This document shows positions 9,921 through 19,598 of a stretch of 64,000 bases of DNA, piece by piece (within the stretch, counting starts at the first letter, position 1; every line of letters begins with the position of its first letter). The position numbers were made by a program, and so were the translations under genes. This stretch comes from Mycobacterium sp. MYCO198283 (GTDB lineage: Bacteria > Actinomycetota > Actinomycetes > Mycobacteriales > Mycobacteriaceae). The stretch covers positions 62,001-126,000 of the forward strand of contig NZ_JAJQJI010000004.1 of assembly GCF_021213805.1 (NCBI RefSeq), read 5' to 3'. The notes below the pieces were generated by a model. The model was not told the DNA's origin, searched no databases, and saw only the letters and a program-made list of their open reading frames with translations.

Positions 9921-10755
9921 TGTCGCGCCGGCGGAAGGCGTCGACGACGCGGCGCAGGATGTCGGCGGGCTTGTCACCGGCGAGCACGCGGATGACGATC
10001 CACCCGCGGCGCTCCAGTTCGGCATAGCGACGGACGTCCCGGGCGTACTGGCGGCGGTCGGTGCGGTGATGGTCGCCGTCGTACTCCACCGCGATCTTGA
10101 GTGCTTCCCAGCCCATGTCGAGCATCGCGACCAGGCGGGAGCGGTGGACCACAAGGATCTGCGTCTGCGGTGCCGGTAGCCCGGCGTCGATCAGCAGCAG
10201 CCGCACCCGACTTTCCGGTGGCGATGCGGCGTCCTTGTCCACCAGCGGGAGCAATTCGCGCAACTGTCGGGTGCCACGGAGGCCGCTGTAACGCCGCAGC
10301 AGTTCCTCGACGCGGCGATCGTCGTAGGCGCTCGCCCGCTTGAGCGCGTCCAGCCGACCGATAGCGGAGTCGCGGGGGAGATGGCGGCCCAGGTCGAAGG
10401 CGGTCCGCGCACGGGTCGTCACGGGTAGGCCGGCCACGCGCGTGACCTCGTCGTCGGCCAGGCTCTCGTTGCGGATGGTCAGCCCGCGCTGCGGACGCCG
10501 GTGGGTGTCGATGACCTCGATCGGGTGGTCGTCGTCGACCCAGGAAGCGCCGTGCAGCGCCGATGCGGCCACCCCGGCGATCACCCCGCGACGATCGGTG
10601 GCCAGCCAGGCGGCGGTCGTGCGGTCACGCAGCATCGGGACGGCCGACGTGGGCAGGTAGACGCCCCGGAAGACCGGCCGGTACCAGCGCGACAGCTCGT
10701 GACGCGTCAGGCGTCCGGCGGCGATCGCCTCGGAGCCGATGAACACCTCGGACAT
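9880..10755 (-). CDS. Restriction-endonuclease-fold (DUF559/AbiEi-like) protein
   Basis: A 291-residue protein of a family common in mycobacterial accessory regions. The N-terminal part resembles AbiEi-type winged-helix proteins (GSEAIAAGRLTRHELSRWYRPVFRGVYLP; GVAASALHGASW). The C-terminal part is a Vsr/DUF559-like nuclease fold: EYDGDHHRTDRRQYARDVRRYAELERRGWIVIRV, with candidate metal-binding E and D and a late basic helix. The start at 10755 (MSEVFIGSEAIA) is chosen over an upstream in-frame start with no conserved sequence. No partner gene is adjacent, so it is not clearly a toxin-antitoxin unit. Flanked by a 49-nt direct repeat. Confidence 0.7.
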   Translation of the reverse strand: MSEVFIGSEAIAAGRLTRHELSRWYRPVFRGVYLPTSAVPMLRDRTTAAWLATDRRGVIAGVAASALHGASWVDDDHPIEVIDTHRRPQRGLTIRNESLADDEVTRVAGLPVTTRARTAFDLGRHLPRDSAIGRLDALKRASAYDDRRVEELLRRYSGLRGTRQLRELLPLVDKDAASPPESRVRLLLIDAGLPAPQTQILVVHRSRLVAMLDMGWEALKIAVEYDGDHHRTDRRQYARDVRRYAELERRGWIVIRVLAGDKPADILRRVVDAFRRRDIHLSLRATRTFAA

Positions 10756-10793
10756 GACGGCAGCCTGGCACCGGCCTCCGACAGCACGGGCGA

Positions 10794-10842
10794 ACTGCAC
10801 CTTTCGCAGCGGAAGTGCGAGTGGCGCGCCGCCAAAGGTGCA
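10794..10842 (+). repeat. 49-nt direct repeat, right copy (possible relict gene tail)
   Basis: Partner of 9872-9920, just upstream of the nuclease-like gene. Read on the minus strand it would encode HLWRRATRTSAA, nearly the HLSLRATRTFAA C-terminus of the neighbouring gene. It may be the leftover 3' end of a lost tandem copy, or a mobile intergenic repeat. Confidence 0.5.
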
Positions 10843-10887
10843 TCTCGCACAGAAGCCGGCGGGCAGAGCCGGCGACCAGGGGCCGAG

Positions 10888-11706
10888 CTACAGCCGGCCG
10901 TCGATCCGCAGCGCCGGATGCACCCACGACGGCGAGCGCCGCTCCTTGAACGCCAGGAACCCCTCGACGGACTCCGGTGCGCGCAGGCTCGCCTGCATGC
11001 CGATGCGGTCGTAGAGCCCGAGGTAGCTGTCGATGCTCGACTTGACCACCGTGCGGGCTCCGGGGGCGGTGCGGCAGCACTGGGCGAGCACCTCGCGGGC
11101 GGCGGCGGGCAGCTCGTCGTGCGGCACGACGCGGGCGACCATGCCCCAGTCGAGGGCTTCCTGCGCGGTCAACGTGCGGCCGGTGAACATCAGGTCACGG
11201 GTGCGCACCGGGCCGATCAGCCGGGCGAGCATGTGGCTGTAGTAGGTGTCGGCGATGCCGCGATAGAGCTCCGGCACGCGGAACGTCGCCCGCTCGCTGA
11301 CCACCGCCATGTCGGCGCACAGCGCGATCTGCAGCCCGCCGCCCTGGCACAACCCGTTGACCGCGGCCACCACCGGCTTCGCCGACTGCCGCAGCGTGTC
11401 GAACGGCAGCACGTCCATCCCGAGCGCGGATCCGAACGTCAGCCAGTTGTCCTCACCGCCGCCGCCCATGTCGCCGCCGGGTGCGAACACGTCGCCGGTG
11501 CCGGTGATCAGCAGGCCGGCGAGGTCCGGGTCGGAGCCGACGTGGTTGACCGCGTACCTGATGCCGAAGTACATCGCCGGCGTCATGGCGTTGCGGGCCT
11601 CGGGCCGGTCGAGCGTGCAGACCCCGAACGGACCCTCGCGGTCGAATCGCAGGAACGCCGTGCCGAGCCAGTCGCCATCCGGCGGCCGCGGTCCCTGGGT
11701 GTTCAT
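10888..11706 (-). CDS. Enoyl-CoA hydratase/isomerase (crotonase) family protein
   Basis: A crotonase-fold enzyme of 272 residues. Seen: [14 protein letters not shown], an oxyanion-hole segment [36 protein letters not shown] and the [12 protein letters not shown] helix. The canonical catalytic Glu pair of true hydratases is not clear to me, so substrate and reaction are open; beta-oxidation or isomerase activity are both possible. Its ATG overlaps the ribokinase stop by 4 nt (ATGA), so the two are translationally coupled with the kinase first. Confidence 0.88.
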   Translation of the reverse strand: MNTQGPRPPDGDWLGTAFLRFDREGPFGVCTLDRPEARNAMTPAMYFGIRYAVNHVGSDPDLAGLLITGTGDVFAPGGDMGGGGEDNWLTFGSALGMDVLPFDTLRQSAKPVVAAVNGLCQGGGLQIALCADMAVVSERATFRVPELYRGIADTYYSHMLARLIGPVRTRDLMFTGRTLTAQEALDWGMVARVVPHDELPAAAREVLAQCCRTAPGARTVVKSSIDSYLGLYDRIGMQASLRAPESVEGFLAFKERRSPSWVHPALRIDGRL

Positions 11707-12551
11707 GGCGTCTCCTCCAGTGCGTGGTCGATGGCGTCGGCGGTCGGTGCGCAATTGCCCGCGCCGGGCGTCAGGGTGGCCAGGGCGCCGGCGGCGCAGG
11801 CCCGCCGCAGCGCCTCGCGCGGGCCGAGGTGCCAGTGGGTCGCCAGCACACCGGCGAAGACGTCGCCGGCGCCGGTGGTGTCGTGCGCGTCGACGCGCGG
11901 CGCGGGCACCTCCACGGTGTCCTCGCCGGCGTGGTGGACGGCGCCGCGGGCGCCACGGGTCACCACCCGGTGCGCGACGGGCCACCGCCAGGCGCGGTCC
12001 TCGGCCTCGTTGACCACGACGACGTCGACGAGCCCGGCGAGCGCGGACACCTCGGCACCGGCCGGCGAGGCGTTGAGGATCACGGTCGCGCCCGCCGCCC
12101 GCGCCGCCTCGGCCGCCGCCACCGCCGTCGGTACCGGGATCTCCAGCTGCAGGAGCAGCACATCGGATGCCGCCACCACGGACCGGGCGGCGTCGTCGAG
12201 GGTGAGCGCGCCGTTCGCGCCCGGCGCCACCACGATCAGGTTCTCGGCAGCGTCGTCGACGACCACGACGGCGGTGCCGCTCGCACCCGGCAGCGTCGAC
12301 AGCCCGTCGGTCCCGACCCCGTTGCACTGCAGGTGCGTCCGCAATGCGGCGCCGGCGTCGTCGTCCCCGACCGCGCCGACGAACTGCACCTGCGCGCCCG
12401 CGCGGGCCGCGGCCACCGCCTGGTTGGCGCCCTTGCCGCCGGGCGCGGTGGTCAACGAGGTCGCCAGCACGGTCTCCCCGGGGCCGGGCAGCGTCGGCAC
12501 CGTGAAGCTCAGGTCGGCGTTCACGCTGCCGACGACGCACACGCGCGGCAC
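11703..12551 (-). CDS. rbsK: Ribokinase (PfkB family)
   Basis: Phosphorylates ribose or a related sugar at O5. The protein has 282 residues. Seen: [16 protein letters not shown], the glycine-rich substrate motif [27 protein letters not shown], and the C-terminal PfkB signature [16 protein letters not shown] with catalytic Asp and anion hole. The GTG at 12551 is selected (VPRVCVVG). It is first in a two-gene operon with the crotonase and divergent from proA. Homologues occupy the same nadE-proA interval in M. tuberculosis. Confidence 0.92.
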   Translation of the reverse strand: MPRVCVVGSVNADLSFTVPTLPGPGETVLATSLTTAPGGKGANQAVAAARAGAQVQFVGAVGDDDAGAALRTHLQCNGVGTDGLSTLPGASGTAVVVVDDAAENLIVVAPGANGALTLDDAARSVVAASDVLLLQLEIPVPTAVAAAEAARAAGATVILNASPAGAEVSALAGLVDVVVVNEAEDRAWRWPVAHRVVTRGARGAVHHAGEDTVEVPAPRVDAHDTTGAGDVFAGVLATHWHLGPREALRRACAAGALATLTPGAGNCAPTADAIDHALEETP

Positions 12552-12632
12552 GGGGCTTACGTTAGCCCGGCCGGCCCGCCGATCGGTCCGCCCGCCCCGG
12601 CCCCGCCGCGGTCTGGCCGATACGCTGGCCGG

Positions 12633-13901
12633 ATGAGTCTGGAAGCACCGCAACGCCGCGGCGCCGCCGCCGACCTGCGGCGCGACGTCCACGACGCGGC
12701 CCGACGAGCGCGGCTGGCCGCCCGCACGCTCGCGCACCTGACCACCACCGCCAAGGACGCCGCGCTCCACGCCGCCGCCGACGCCGTCCTGGCGAGCGCC
12801 GACGAGATCCTGGCCGCCAACCGTCGGGACCTCGACGCCGCCCGGGCGGCCGCGACGCCCGACGCGCTGCTCGACCGGCTGGCGCTCAACCCGCAGCGGC
12901 TCGACGGCATCGCCGCCGGGCTGCGGCAGGTCGCCGCGCTGCCCGACCCGATCGGCGAGGTGCTGCGCGGCCGCACCCTCCCCAACGGCCTGCAGCTGCG
13001 GCAGCAGCGGGTGCCGCTCGGCGTGATCGGCATGGTGTACGAGGGGCGGCCGAATGTCACGGTCGACGCGTTCGGGCTGACGCTCAAATCGGGCAACGCG
13101 GTGCTGCTGCGCGGCAGCTCGTCGGCCGCACAGTCCAACACGGCGCTGGTGGCGGTGCTGCGGCGGTCGTTGAGCGACGGCGGGCTGCCGGCCGACGCCG
13201 TCCAGCTGCTGGAGAGCTCCGACCGCTCGAGCGTCACCCACCTGATCCAGGCACGCGGCCTGGTGGACGTCGTGATCCCCCGCGGCGGTGCCGGGCTGAT
13301 CGACGCGGTGGTGCGCGACGCCACCGTGCCGACCATCGAAACCGGTGTCGGCAACTGCCACGTCTACATCCACGAAGCGGCCGATCTGCACGTCGCGCAA
13401 CGCATCCTGCTCAATTCGAAGACCCGGCGGCCGAGCGTGTGCAACGCGGCCGAGACAGTGCTGGTCGACCGGGCCATCGCCGACAGTGCCCTACCGAAGC
13501 TGGTCGAGGCGCTGGAGGACGCGGGGGTCACGGTGCACGGGGATCCCGACGAGGACCAGCTGCGCCGCGAGTACCTGGCCATGGAGATCGCGCTGACGGT
13601 GGTCGACGGCGTCGAAGGCGCCATCGAGCACATCAACACCTACGGCACCGGCCACACCGAGGCCATCGTCACCACGGATCTGGCTGCCGCGCAACGCTTC
13701 ACCGAGGCGGTGGACGCCGCCGCGGTGATGGTGAACGCGTCGACCGGGTTCACCGACGGGGAGCAGTTCGGGTTCGGCGCCGAGATCGGCATCTCCACCC
13801 AGAAGCTGCACGCCCGCGGCCCGATGGGGCTGCCCGAACTAACCTCGACCAAGTGGATCGTGTGGGGCTCGCCCAGCACCGGCCACATCCGGCCGGCCTG
13901 A
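12633..13901 (+). CDS. proA: Gamma-glutamyl phosphate reductase
   Basis: NADPH-dependent reduction of gamma-glutamyl phosphate to the semialdehyde, the second step of proline synthesis. Aldehyde-dehydrogenase fold, 422 residues. Seen: [40 protein letters not shown], the catalytic Cys in [13 protein letters not shown], and a C-terminal [10 protein letters not shown] and GAEIGIST segment. The ATG at 12633 is used. It is divergent from rbsK. It acts on the product of ProB, which lies upstream. Confidence 0.96.
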   Translation: MSLEAPQRRGAAADLRRDVHDAARRARLAARTLAHLTTTAKDAALHAAADAVLASADEILAANRRDLDAARAAATPDALLDRLALNPQRLDGIAAGLRQVAALPDPIGEVLRGRTLPNGLQLRQQRVPLGVIGMVYEGRPNVTVDAFGLTLKSGNAVLLRGSSSAAQSNTALVAVLRRSLSDGGLPADAVQLLESSDRSSVTHLIQARGLVDVVIPRGGAGLIDAVVRDATVPTIETGVGNCHVYIHEAADLHVAQRILLNSKTRRPSVCNAAETVLVDRAIADSALPKLVEALEDAGVTVHGDPDEDQLRREYLAMEIALTVVDGVEGAIEHINTYGTGHTEAIVTTDLAAAQRFTEAVDAAAVMVNASTGFTDGEQFGFGAEIGISTQKLHARGPMGLPELTSTKWIVWGSPSTGHIRPA

Positions 13902-13921
13902 CCGGTGCAGAAGGAGACTCC

Positions 13922-14824
13922 GTGAGCGTTCCCGCCAAACCGGCGCCGCTGTTCGCCGACATCGACGACGTGGGCCGCCGGCTCGCCGAGACCGGCTATC
14001 TGCCCGACACCGCCACCGCCACCGCGGTGTTCCTCGCCGACCGGCTCGGCAAGCCGCTGCTGGTGGAGGGCCCGGCGGGCGTCGGGAAGACCGAGCTGGC
14101 CCGCGCCGTCGCGCAGTCGACGGGATCGGAGCTGGTGCGGCTGCAGTGCTACGAGGGCGTCGACGAGTCCCGCGCGCTCTACGAGTGGAACCACGCCAAG
14201 CAGATCTTGCGCATCCAGGCCGGCAGTGCCGCATCTACCGGCTCCGCCGGTGGGAGCGACTGGGATGCCACCCGCGACGACGTGTTCTCCGAGGAATTCC
14301 TGCTGTCGCGGCCGCTGCTCACCGCGATCCGCCGCACCGACCCGACGGTGCTGCTCATCGACGAGACCGACAAGGCCGACATCGAGATCGAGGGCCTGCT
14401 GCTGGAGGTGCTCAGCGACTTCGCGGTCACCGTGCCCGAGCTCGGCACCATCACCGCCAGCCGGCCGCCGTTCGTGGTGCTGACCTCCAACGCCACCCGC
14501 GAGCTGTCCGAGGCGCTCAAACGCCGCTGCCTGTTCCTGCACATCGACTTCCCCGACGCCGAGCTCGAACGACGGATCCTGCTGTCGCGGGTTCCGGAAC
14601 TGCCCGAGGCGCTCGCGGACGAACTGGTCCGCATCATCGGCGTGCTGCGCGGCATGCAGCTCAAGAAGTTGCCGTCGGTCGCCGAGACCATCGACTGGGG
14701 CCGCACCATCCTGGCGCTGGGAATGGACACCATCGACGACGAGGTGATCGCCCAGACGCTCGGTGTGGTGCTGAAACACCAGTCCGACCAGACCAAGGCG
14801 ACCGGGGAGCTGAGGCTCAACTGA
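13922..14824 (+). CDS. MoxR-type AAA+ ATPase
   Basis: ATP-driven chaperone-like protein, 300 residues. Seen: Walker A GPAGVGKTELA, Walker B VLLIDETDKAD, sensor 1 LTSNATRELSEALKRRC with arginine finger. A GTG at 13922 sits 6 nt after an AAGGAG ribosome-binding site. The stop overlaps the ATG of the VWA gene (TGATG). MoxR and VWA CoxE-like pairs are established partners in metal insertion or envelope protein maturation; the substrate here is unknown. Ordered as in M. tuberculosis between proA and nadD. Confidence 0.9.
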   Translation: MSVPAKPAPLFADIDDVGRRLAETGYLPDTATATAVFLADRLGKPLLVEGPAGVGKTELARAVAQSTGSELVRLQCYEGVDESRALYEWNHAKQILRIQAGSAASTGSAGGSDWDATRDDVFSEEFLLSRPLLTAIRRTDPTVLLIDETDKADIEIEGLLLEVLSDFAVTVPELGTITASRPPFVVLTSNATRELSEALKRRCLFLHIDFPDAELERRILLSRVPELPEALADELVRIIGVLRGMQLKKLPSVAETIDWGRTILALGMDTIDDEVIAQTLGVVLKHQSDQTKATGELRLN

Positions 14825-16260
14825 TGGCCGTCCGCCGCACCCGCCCCGCGCAGCCGCTCGCCCCGCACGGCATCCCGGGGCATCTGGTCGGTTTCGTCGA
14901 GGCGCTGCGCGGCCAGGGCATCAACGTCGGGCCGTCGGAGACCGTCGACGCCGGCCGGGTGATGGCGACGCTGGGCCTCGGGGACCGGGAGGTGCTGCGC
15001 GAAGGGCTGGCGTGCGCGGTGCTGCGCCGCGGCGAACACCGCGACACCTACGACGCGCTCTACGACCTGTGGTTCCCGGCGGCGCTGGGGACACGCGCGG
15101 CGGTGGCGGCGGACGAAGCCGGCGCCGAGGACAGCCCGGTGGCGGACCTCGATCAGCTGCGGGCGCTGCTGGCCCAGCTGCTCGCCGACACCGACTCCGA
15201 CCCGACCGCCGACGACCGGCTCGACGAGCTGATCGCGAAGATCGTCGAGGCCTACGGCCGCTACAACTCCAGCCGCGGGCCGTCGTACTCGTCGTATCAG
15301 GCGCTCAAGGCCGTCGCGCTCGACGACATCGAGGGCAAGCTGCTCGCCGGCCTGCTGGCGCCCTACGGCGACGAGCCGACGCCCACCCAGGAGCAGATCG
15401 CCACGGCGATCGCCAAGCAACGGGTGTCGCAGCTGCGCCGCAGGATCGAGGCGGAGACCAAGCGGCGCACCGCCGAACAATTGGGCCGCGAGCACGTCCA
15501 GATGTACGGCGTGCCGCAGCTCGCGGAGAACGTCGAGTTCCTGCGCGCCTCGGGCGACCAGCTGCGGCAGATGCAGCGCACGGTCGCCCCGCTGGCCCGC
15601 ATGTTGGCCACCCGGCTGGCGGCGCGGCGCCGCCGTGCCCGCGCCGGCCAGATCGACCTGCGCAAGACGCTGCGCAGGTCGATGTCCACCGGCGGGGTGC
15701 CGATCGACGTGGTGCTGCGCAAGCCGCGGCCCGCCCGTCCGGAACTCGTCGTGCTGTGCGACGTGTCGGGTTCGGTCGCCGGGTTCAGCCACTTCACGCT
15801 GCTGCTCGTGAGCGCCTTGCGCCAGCAGTTCTCGCGGGTGCGCGTCTTTGCGTTCATCGACACCACCGACGAGGTGACCCACCTGTTCGGGCCCGAGGCG
15901 GACCTGGCGGTCGCGATCCAGCGGATCACCCGCGAGGCGGGGGTCTACACCATCGACGGCCACAGCGACTACGGCCACGCGTTTCGCAGCTTCACCGAGC
16001 AGTTCCCGGGCGTGCTGTCGCCGCGCAGCTCGCTGCTGGTGCTCGGCGACGGCCGCAACAACTACCGGTCGCCGGCGGTCGACGTGCTGGCGCATCTGGT
16101 CGACGCGAGCCGCCACGCGCACTGGCTGAACCCCGAGCCCCGGCACCTGTGGGGCAGCGGCGACTCGGCGGCGCCGCGCTACGCCGAGGTCATCACGATG
16201 CACGAATGCCGCTCCGCCAAGCAGCTCGCGGCGGTCGTCGACCAGCTGCTGCCCGTCTGA
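14824..16260 (+). CDS. VWA domain (CoxE-like) protein
   Basis: A 478-residue partner of the upstream MoxR ATPase. The N-terminal half is helical and Ala-rich with an Arg-rich helix (LAARRRRARAGQIDLRKTLRRS). The C-terminal von Willebrand A fold carries the MIDAS motif CDVSGSVAG and later metal-site residues in DGHSDYG and LGDGRNNY. There is no signal peptide or membrane helix, so it is probably cytoplasmic. It is translationally coupled to the ATPase by a one-base stop-start overlap, supporting a complex. Confidence 0.88.
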   Translation: MAVRRTRPAQPLAPHGIPGHLVGFVEALRGQGINVGPSETVDAGRVMATLGLGDREVLREGLACAVLRRGEHRDTYDALYDLWFPAALGTRAAVAADEAGAEDSPVADLDQLRALLAQLLADTDSDPTADDRLDELIAKIVEAYGRYNSSRGPSYSSYQALKAVALDDIEGKLLAGLLAPYGDEPTPTQEQIATAIAKQRVSQLRRRIEAETKRRTAEQLGREHVQMYGVPQLAENVEFLRASGDQLRQMQRTVAPLARMLATRLAARRRRARAGQIDLRKTLRRSMSTGGVPIDVVLRKPRPARPELVVLCDVSGSVAGFSHFTLLLVSALRQQFSRVRVFAFIDTTDEVTHLFGPEADLAVAIQRITREAGVYTIDGHSDYGHAFRSFTEQFPGVLSPRSSLLVLGDGRNNYRSPAVDVLAHLVDASRHAHWLNPEPRHLWGSGDSAAPRYAEVITMHECRSAKQLAAVVDQLLPV

Positions 16261-16293
16261 GCTGCGCGTCGCGCTTCGATAAGCTGGCCAATC

Positions 16294-16950
16294 GTGGGCA
16301 GGCGGCGGCTGGGCGTGATGGGCGGGACCTTCGATCCCATCCACAACGGTCACCTGGTCGCCGCGAGCGAGGTCGCTCACCGGTTCGCACTCGACGAGGT
16401 GGTCTTCGTGCCCACCGGCCAGCCGTGGCAGAAACGCGACGTCACCCCCGCCGAGGACCGCTACCTCATGACCGTCATCGCGACCGCGTCGAACCCGCAG
16501 TTCTGGGTGAGCCGCGTCGACATCGAGCGCGGCGGGCCCACCTACACCCGCGACACGCTGCGCGACCTCAGCCGTCTGCACGCCGACACCGACCTGTACT
16601 TCATCACCGGCGCCGACGCGCTGGCGTCCATCCTGTCGTGGCAGGACTGGGCGGAGCTGTTCGCGCTCGCGCGGTTCGTCGGGGTGAGCCGCCCGGGCTA
16701 CGAACTCGACGGGCGCCACATCGCCGCCGCCATGACCGAACTGGCCGACGACGCCCTGACGCTCGTGGAGATCCCGGCGCTCGCCATCTCCTCGACCGAC
16801 TGCCGCCGCCGCGCCGCCGAGGCCCGGCCGATCTGGTACCTGGTGCCCGACGGGGTGGTGCAGTACGTGTCGAAACGCGGGCTCTACCGACACCTCACCG
16901 ACGAAGCGCCGCGGCCGCCGGCCGACGCGGCAGGCAGGGAGCAGCCATGA
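16294..16950 (+). CDS. nadD: Nicotinate-nucleotide adenylyltransferase
   Basis: Transfers AMP to nicotinate mononucleotide, giving the substrate of NadE. A 218-residue Rossmann nucleotidyltransferase with [17 protein letters not shown] near the N-terminus and the C-terminal ISSTDCRRR motif. The GTG at 16294 ([15 protein letters not shown]) fits the family N-terminus better than the internal ATG at 16318. The ATGA overlap with rsfS gives a coupled operon. Confidence 0.95.
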   Translation: MGRRRLGVMGGTFDPIHNGHLVAASEVAHRFALDEVVFVPTGQPWQKRDVTPAEDRYLMTVIATASNPQFWVSRVDIERGGPTYTRDTLRDLSRLHADTDLYFITGADALASILSWQDWAELFALARFVGVSRPGYELDGRHIAAAMTELADDALTLVEIPALAISSTDCRRRAAEARPIWYLVPDGVVQYVSKRGLYRHLTDEAPRPPADAAGREQP

Positions 16951-17336
16951 CCGCCTCGACCGAAGCCGTGCAGATGGCGGAGATCGCCGCCCAGGCCGCG
17001 GCCGCGAAGCTCGCCGAGGACGTCGTCGTGATCGACGTGTCGGCGCAGCTGGTCATCACCGACTGCTTCGTCATCGCCTCGGCCGCCAACGACCGGCAGC
17101 TGTCGGCCATCGTCGACGAGGTGGAGGAGCGGCTGCGCCGTGCGGGACAGAAGCCCGCCCGCCGCGAGGGCACGCGGGAGGGGCGCTGGGTGCTGCTCGA
17201 CTACGTCGACATCGTCGTCCACGTCCAGCACCGCGAGGAGCGGGAGTTCTATTCGCTGGACCGGCTGTGGCGCGACTGCCCGGTGTTGCCGGTGGACCTC
17301 GACTCCCCGCCGGGAACCGACGGGGACACGGCGTGA
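16947..17336 (+). CDS. rsfS: Ribosomal silencing factor RsfS (Iojap)
   Basis: Binds L14 on the 50S subunit and blocks subunit joining under starvation. It has 129 residues and the DUF143 core: [41 protein letters not shown] and [10 protein letters not shown]. Overlaps nadD at the 5' end (ATGA) and gpgP at the 3' end (GTGA), so nadD-rsfS-gpgP-octT form one coupled operon. Confidence 0.95.
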   Translation: MTASTEAVQMAEIAAQAAAAKLAEDVVVIDVSAQLVITDCFVIASAANDRQLSAIVDEVEERLRRAGQKPARREGTREGRWVLLDYVDIVVHVQHREEREFYSLDRLWRDCPVLPVDLDSPPGTDGDTA

Positions 17337-17995
17337 CCCGGATCCGGCGGTTGGTGATGCTGCGCCACGGCCAGACCGATTACAACGCGGGCAGCCGCAT
17401 GCAGGGCCAGCTCGACACCGACCTCACCGAGCTGGGGCACGCGCAGGCCGCAGCGGCCGCCGAGGCGTTGGCCAAGCGGCAGCCGCTCGCCGTCGTGTCG
17501 TCCGACCTGCGGCGGGCCTACGACACCGCGGTGGCGCTCGGGCAGCGCTGCGGGCTGCCCGTCGAGGTCGACACCCGGCTGCGCGAGACGCATCTGGGGG
17601 ACTGGCAGGGCCTGACCCACCTGGAGGTCGACGCGGCCGCGCCGGGCGCCCGGCTGGCCTGGCGCGACGACGCCACCTGGGCGCCGCACGGCGGCGAGAG
17701 CCGCGTCGACGTCGCCGCCCGCAGCGTTCCGCTGGTGACCGAACTGCTGACGAGCCTGGCCGAATGGGGTGCCGACGAGCCGCACCGGCCCGTCGTCCTG
17801 GTCGCCCACGGCGGCTTGATCGCGGCGCTGACCGCCGCCCTGCTCGAGCTGCCGGTGAGCAACTGGCCCGCCTTTGGCGGCATGGGCAACGCGAGCTGGG
17901 CGCAGCTCGCCGGCCACTCCGGCGCGGGCGGCGGCGTGCGCTGGCGGCTCGACGTGTGGAACGCTTCGGCCCAGGTCGCCGGCGATGTGCTCTGA
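17333..17995 (+). CDS. gpgP: Glucosyl-3-phosphoglycerate phosphatase
   Basis: Histidine phosphatase of 220 residues that dephosphorylates glucosyl-3-phosphoglycerate in methylglucose lipopolysaccharide synthesis. Seen: [10 protein letters not shown] with nucleophile H12, [11 protein letters not shown], catalytic Glu region [24 protein letters not shown] and [11 protein letters not shown]. Sequence and position (after rsfS, before octT) match the mycobacterial protein once called Gpm2. The GTG start overlaps the rsfS stop. Confidence 0.93.
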   Translation: MTRIRRLVMLRHGQTDYNAGSRMQGQLDTDLTELGHAQAAAAAEALAKRQPLAVVSSDLRRAYDTAVALGQRCGLPVEVDTRLRETHLGDWQGLTHLEVDAAAPGARLAWRDDATWAPHGGESRVDVAARSVPLVTELLTSLAEWGADEPHRPVVLVAHGGLIAALTAALLELPVSNWPAFGGMGNASWAQLAGHSGAGGGVRWRLDVWNASAQVAGDVL

Positions 17996-18731
17996 GCCCG
18001 TGTCGCCTCGTCGCCCGGTCCTGCTGATCTTCGCCGACTCGCTCGCCTACTACGGACCCACGGGCGGACTGCCCGCCGACGACCCGCGGATCTGGCCCAA
18101 CCTCGTGGGCAGCGCGCTGGGCTGGGACGTCGAGCTGATCGGCCGGATCGGCTGGACCTGTCGCGACGTGTGGTGGGCCGCGACGCAGGACCCGCGCTCG
18201 TGGGCGGCGTTGCCCCGCGCCGGGGCCGTCGTCTTCGCCACCGGCGGCATGGACTCGCTGCCGTCGGTGTGGCCGACCGCGCTGCGGGAGTTGATCCGCT
18301 ACGTCCGGCCGCCGGCTGTGCGGCGCTGGGTGCGCGACGGGTACGGCTGGCTGCAGCCGCGGCTGGCGCCATTCGCCCGGCCGGCGCTGCCGCCGCGCCT
18401 GTCGGTCGAATATCTGGAGCTGACCCGCGGCGCCATCGATGTCAACCGGCCGGGCATCCCGGTCGTCGCGTCGCTGCCCTCGGTGCACATCGCCGACACC
18501 TACGGCCGCGCGCACCGCGGCCGGCAGGGCACCGCGGACGCCATCACGGCGTGGGCGGCCGAGCACCGGGTGCCGCTGGTCGACCTGAAAGCGGCGGTCG
18601 CCGAGGAGATCTTCGCCGGCCGCGGCAATCCCGACGGTATCCACTGGAACTTCGAGGCCCACCGCGCCGTCGCCGACCTCATGCTCAAGGCGCTTGCCGA
18701 GGCGGGCGTGTCCGCCGGAAACGCGGGCTGA
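17985..18731 (+). CDS. octT: Diglucosylglycerate octanoyltransferase (SGNH-like)
   Basis: SGNH-hydrolase-fold acyltransferase that adds octanoate to diglucosylglycerate in methylglucose lipopolysaccharide synthesis. Seen: [23 protein letters not shown] with the nucleophile Ser, [29 protein letters not shown] and C-terminal [12 protein letters not shown] supplying the Asp-His pair. It overlaps gpgP by 11 nt if the ATG at 17985 is used; a GTG at 18000 (VSPRRPVLL) is an alternative. The operon pairing with gpgP supports the role. Confidence 0.88.
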   Translation: MCSEPVSPRRPVLLIFADSLAYYGPTGGLPADDPRIWPNLVGSALGWDVELIGRIGWTCRDVWWAATQDPRSWAALPRAGAVVFATGGMDSLPSVWPTALRELIRYVRPPAVRRWVRDGYGWLQPRLAPFARPALPPRLSVEYLELTRGAIDVNRPGIPVVASLPSVHIADTYGRAHRGRQGTADAITAWAAEHRVPLVDLKAAVAEEIFAGRGNPDGIHWNFEAHRAVADLMLKALAEAGVSAGNAG

Positions 18732-18734
18732 GCG

Positions 18735-19598
18735 GTGGCCGTCGTCGTCGTCACCGATTCGTCGTCCCGGTTGTGCGCGGAAACGCGGACGGCACACGGT
18801 ATCCGGCAGGTCCCGTTGCACGTCCTGGTCGAGGGCGCGGACTTCAGCGACGGCGTCGACGAGATCCCGCCCGACATCTGCGACTTCGGTCATGTCACCA
18901 CCGCGGGCGCGACGCCCACCGAGCTCGCCGACGCCTACGACGCCGCGCTGACCGCCAGCGGCGGGGACGGCGTTGTCGCGGTGCACATCTCGGCGGCGCT
19001 GTCGAGCACCTTCAGCGCGGGCCTGCAGGCGGCGCGCCGGTTCGGCCCCAAGGTGCGGGTCGTCAACTCGCGGTCCGCCGCCATGGGAGTCGGTTTCGTG
19101 GCGCTGGCGGCAGCGCGGTCCGCTGCAGACGGCTCGGACCTCGACGGCGTGGAGGACGCCGCGCGGCGGGCCGTCCCCCGGGTACGCGGCTTCGTGGTGG
19201 TGTCGCGGCTCGACAACCTGCGGCGCAGCGGCCGGATCGGCACGGCGGCAACGTGGTTGAGCTCGGCGCTGGCGATCAAGCCGCTGCTGCAGGTCGATCC
19301 CGACGGCCGGTTGGTGCTGGTGCAGCGGGTGCGCACGCTCACGAAATCCGTTGCGGCGATGGTGGAACGCGTGGTCGACGAGGTCGGCGAGCGCGATGCG
19401 CAGCTGGCGGTGCACCATGTCGCCGATCCGGCGGCGGCTGCGGCACTCGCCGGGACCCTGGAGCAGCGGCTGCCGCACTGCGCGCCGGCGACGACCTCCG
19501 ACATGGGCCCGGTGCTCGCGGTGCACCTCGGTGCCGGCGCGCTGGGCGTCATCGTCGCCCTGGGGGATGACGCTAGCGCGGCCACGACCGCCCGGTGA
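18735..19598 (+). CDS. DegV-family fatty-acid-binding protein
   Basis: A 287-residue DegV (FakB-like) protein that binds a fatty acid between two domains. Seen: VVVVTDSSSRL, the TAGATPTELADAYDAAL loop, VAVHISAALSSTFSAGLQAA, NSRSAAMG and FVVVSRLDNLRRSGRI. The GTG at 18735 lies 3 nt after the octT stop. Its final 26 nt overlap the convergent reductase gene. In FakA-containing bacteria such proteins deliver acyl chains to a kinase; no kinase is visible here. Confidence 0.9.
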   Translation: MAVVVVTDSSSRLCAETRTAHGIRQVPLHVLVEGADFSDGVDEIPPDICDFGHVTTAGATPTELADAYDAALTASGGDGVVAVHISAALSSTFSAGLQAARRFGPKVRVVNSRSAAMGVGFVALAAARSAADGSDLDGVEDAARRAVPRVRGFVVVSRLDNLRRSGRIGTAATWLSSALAIKPLLQVDPDGRLVLVQRVRTLTKSVAAMVERVVDEVGERDAQLAVHHVADPAAAAALAGTLEQRLPHCAPATTSDMGPVLAVHLGAGALGVIVALGDDASAATTAR

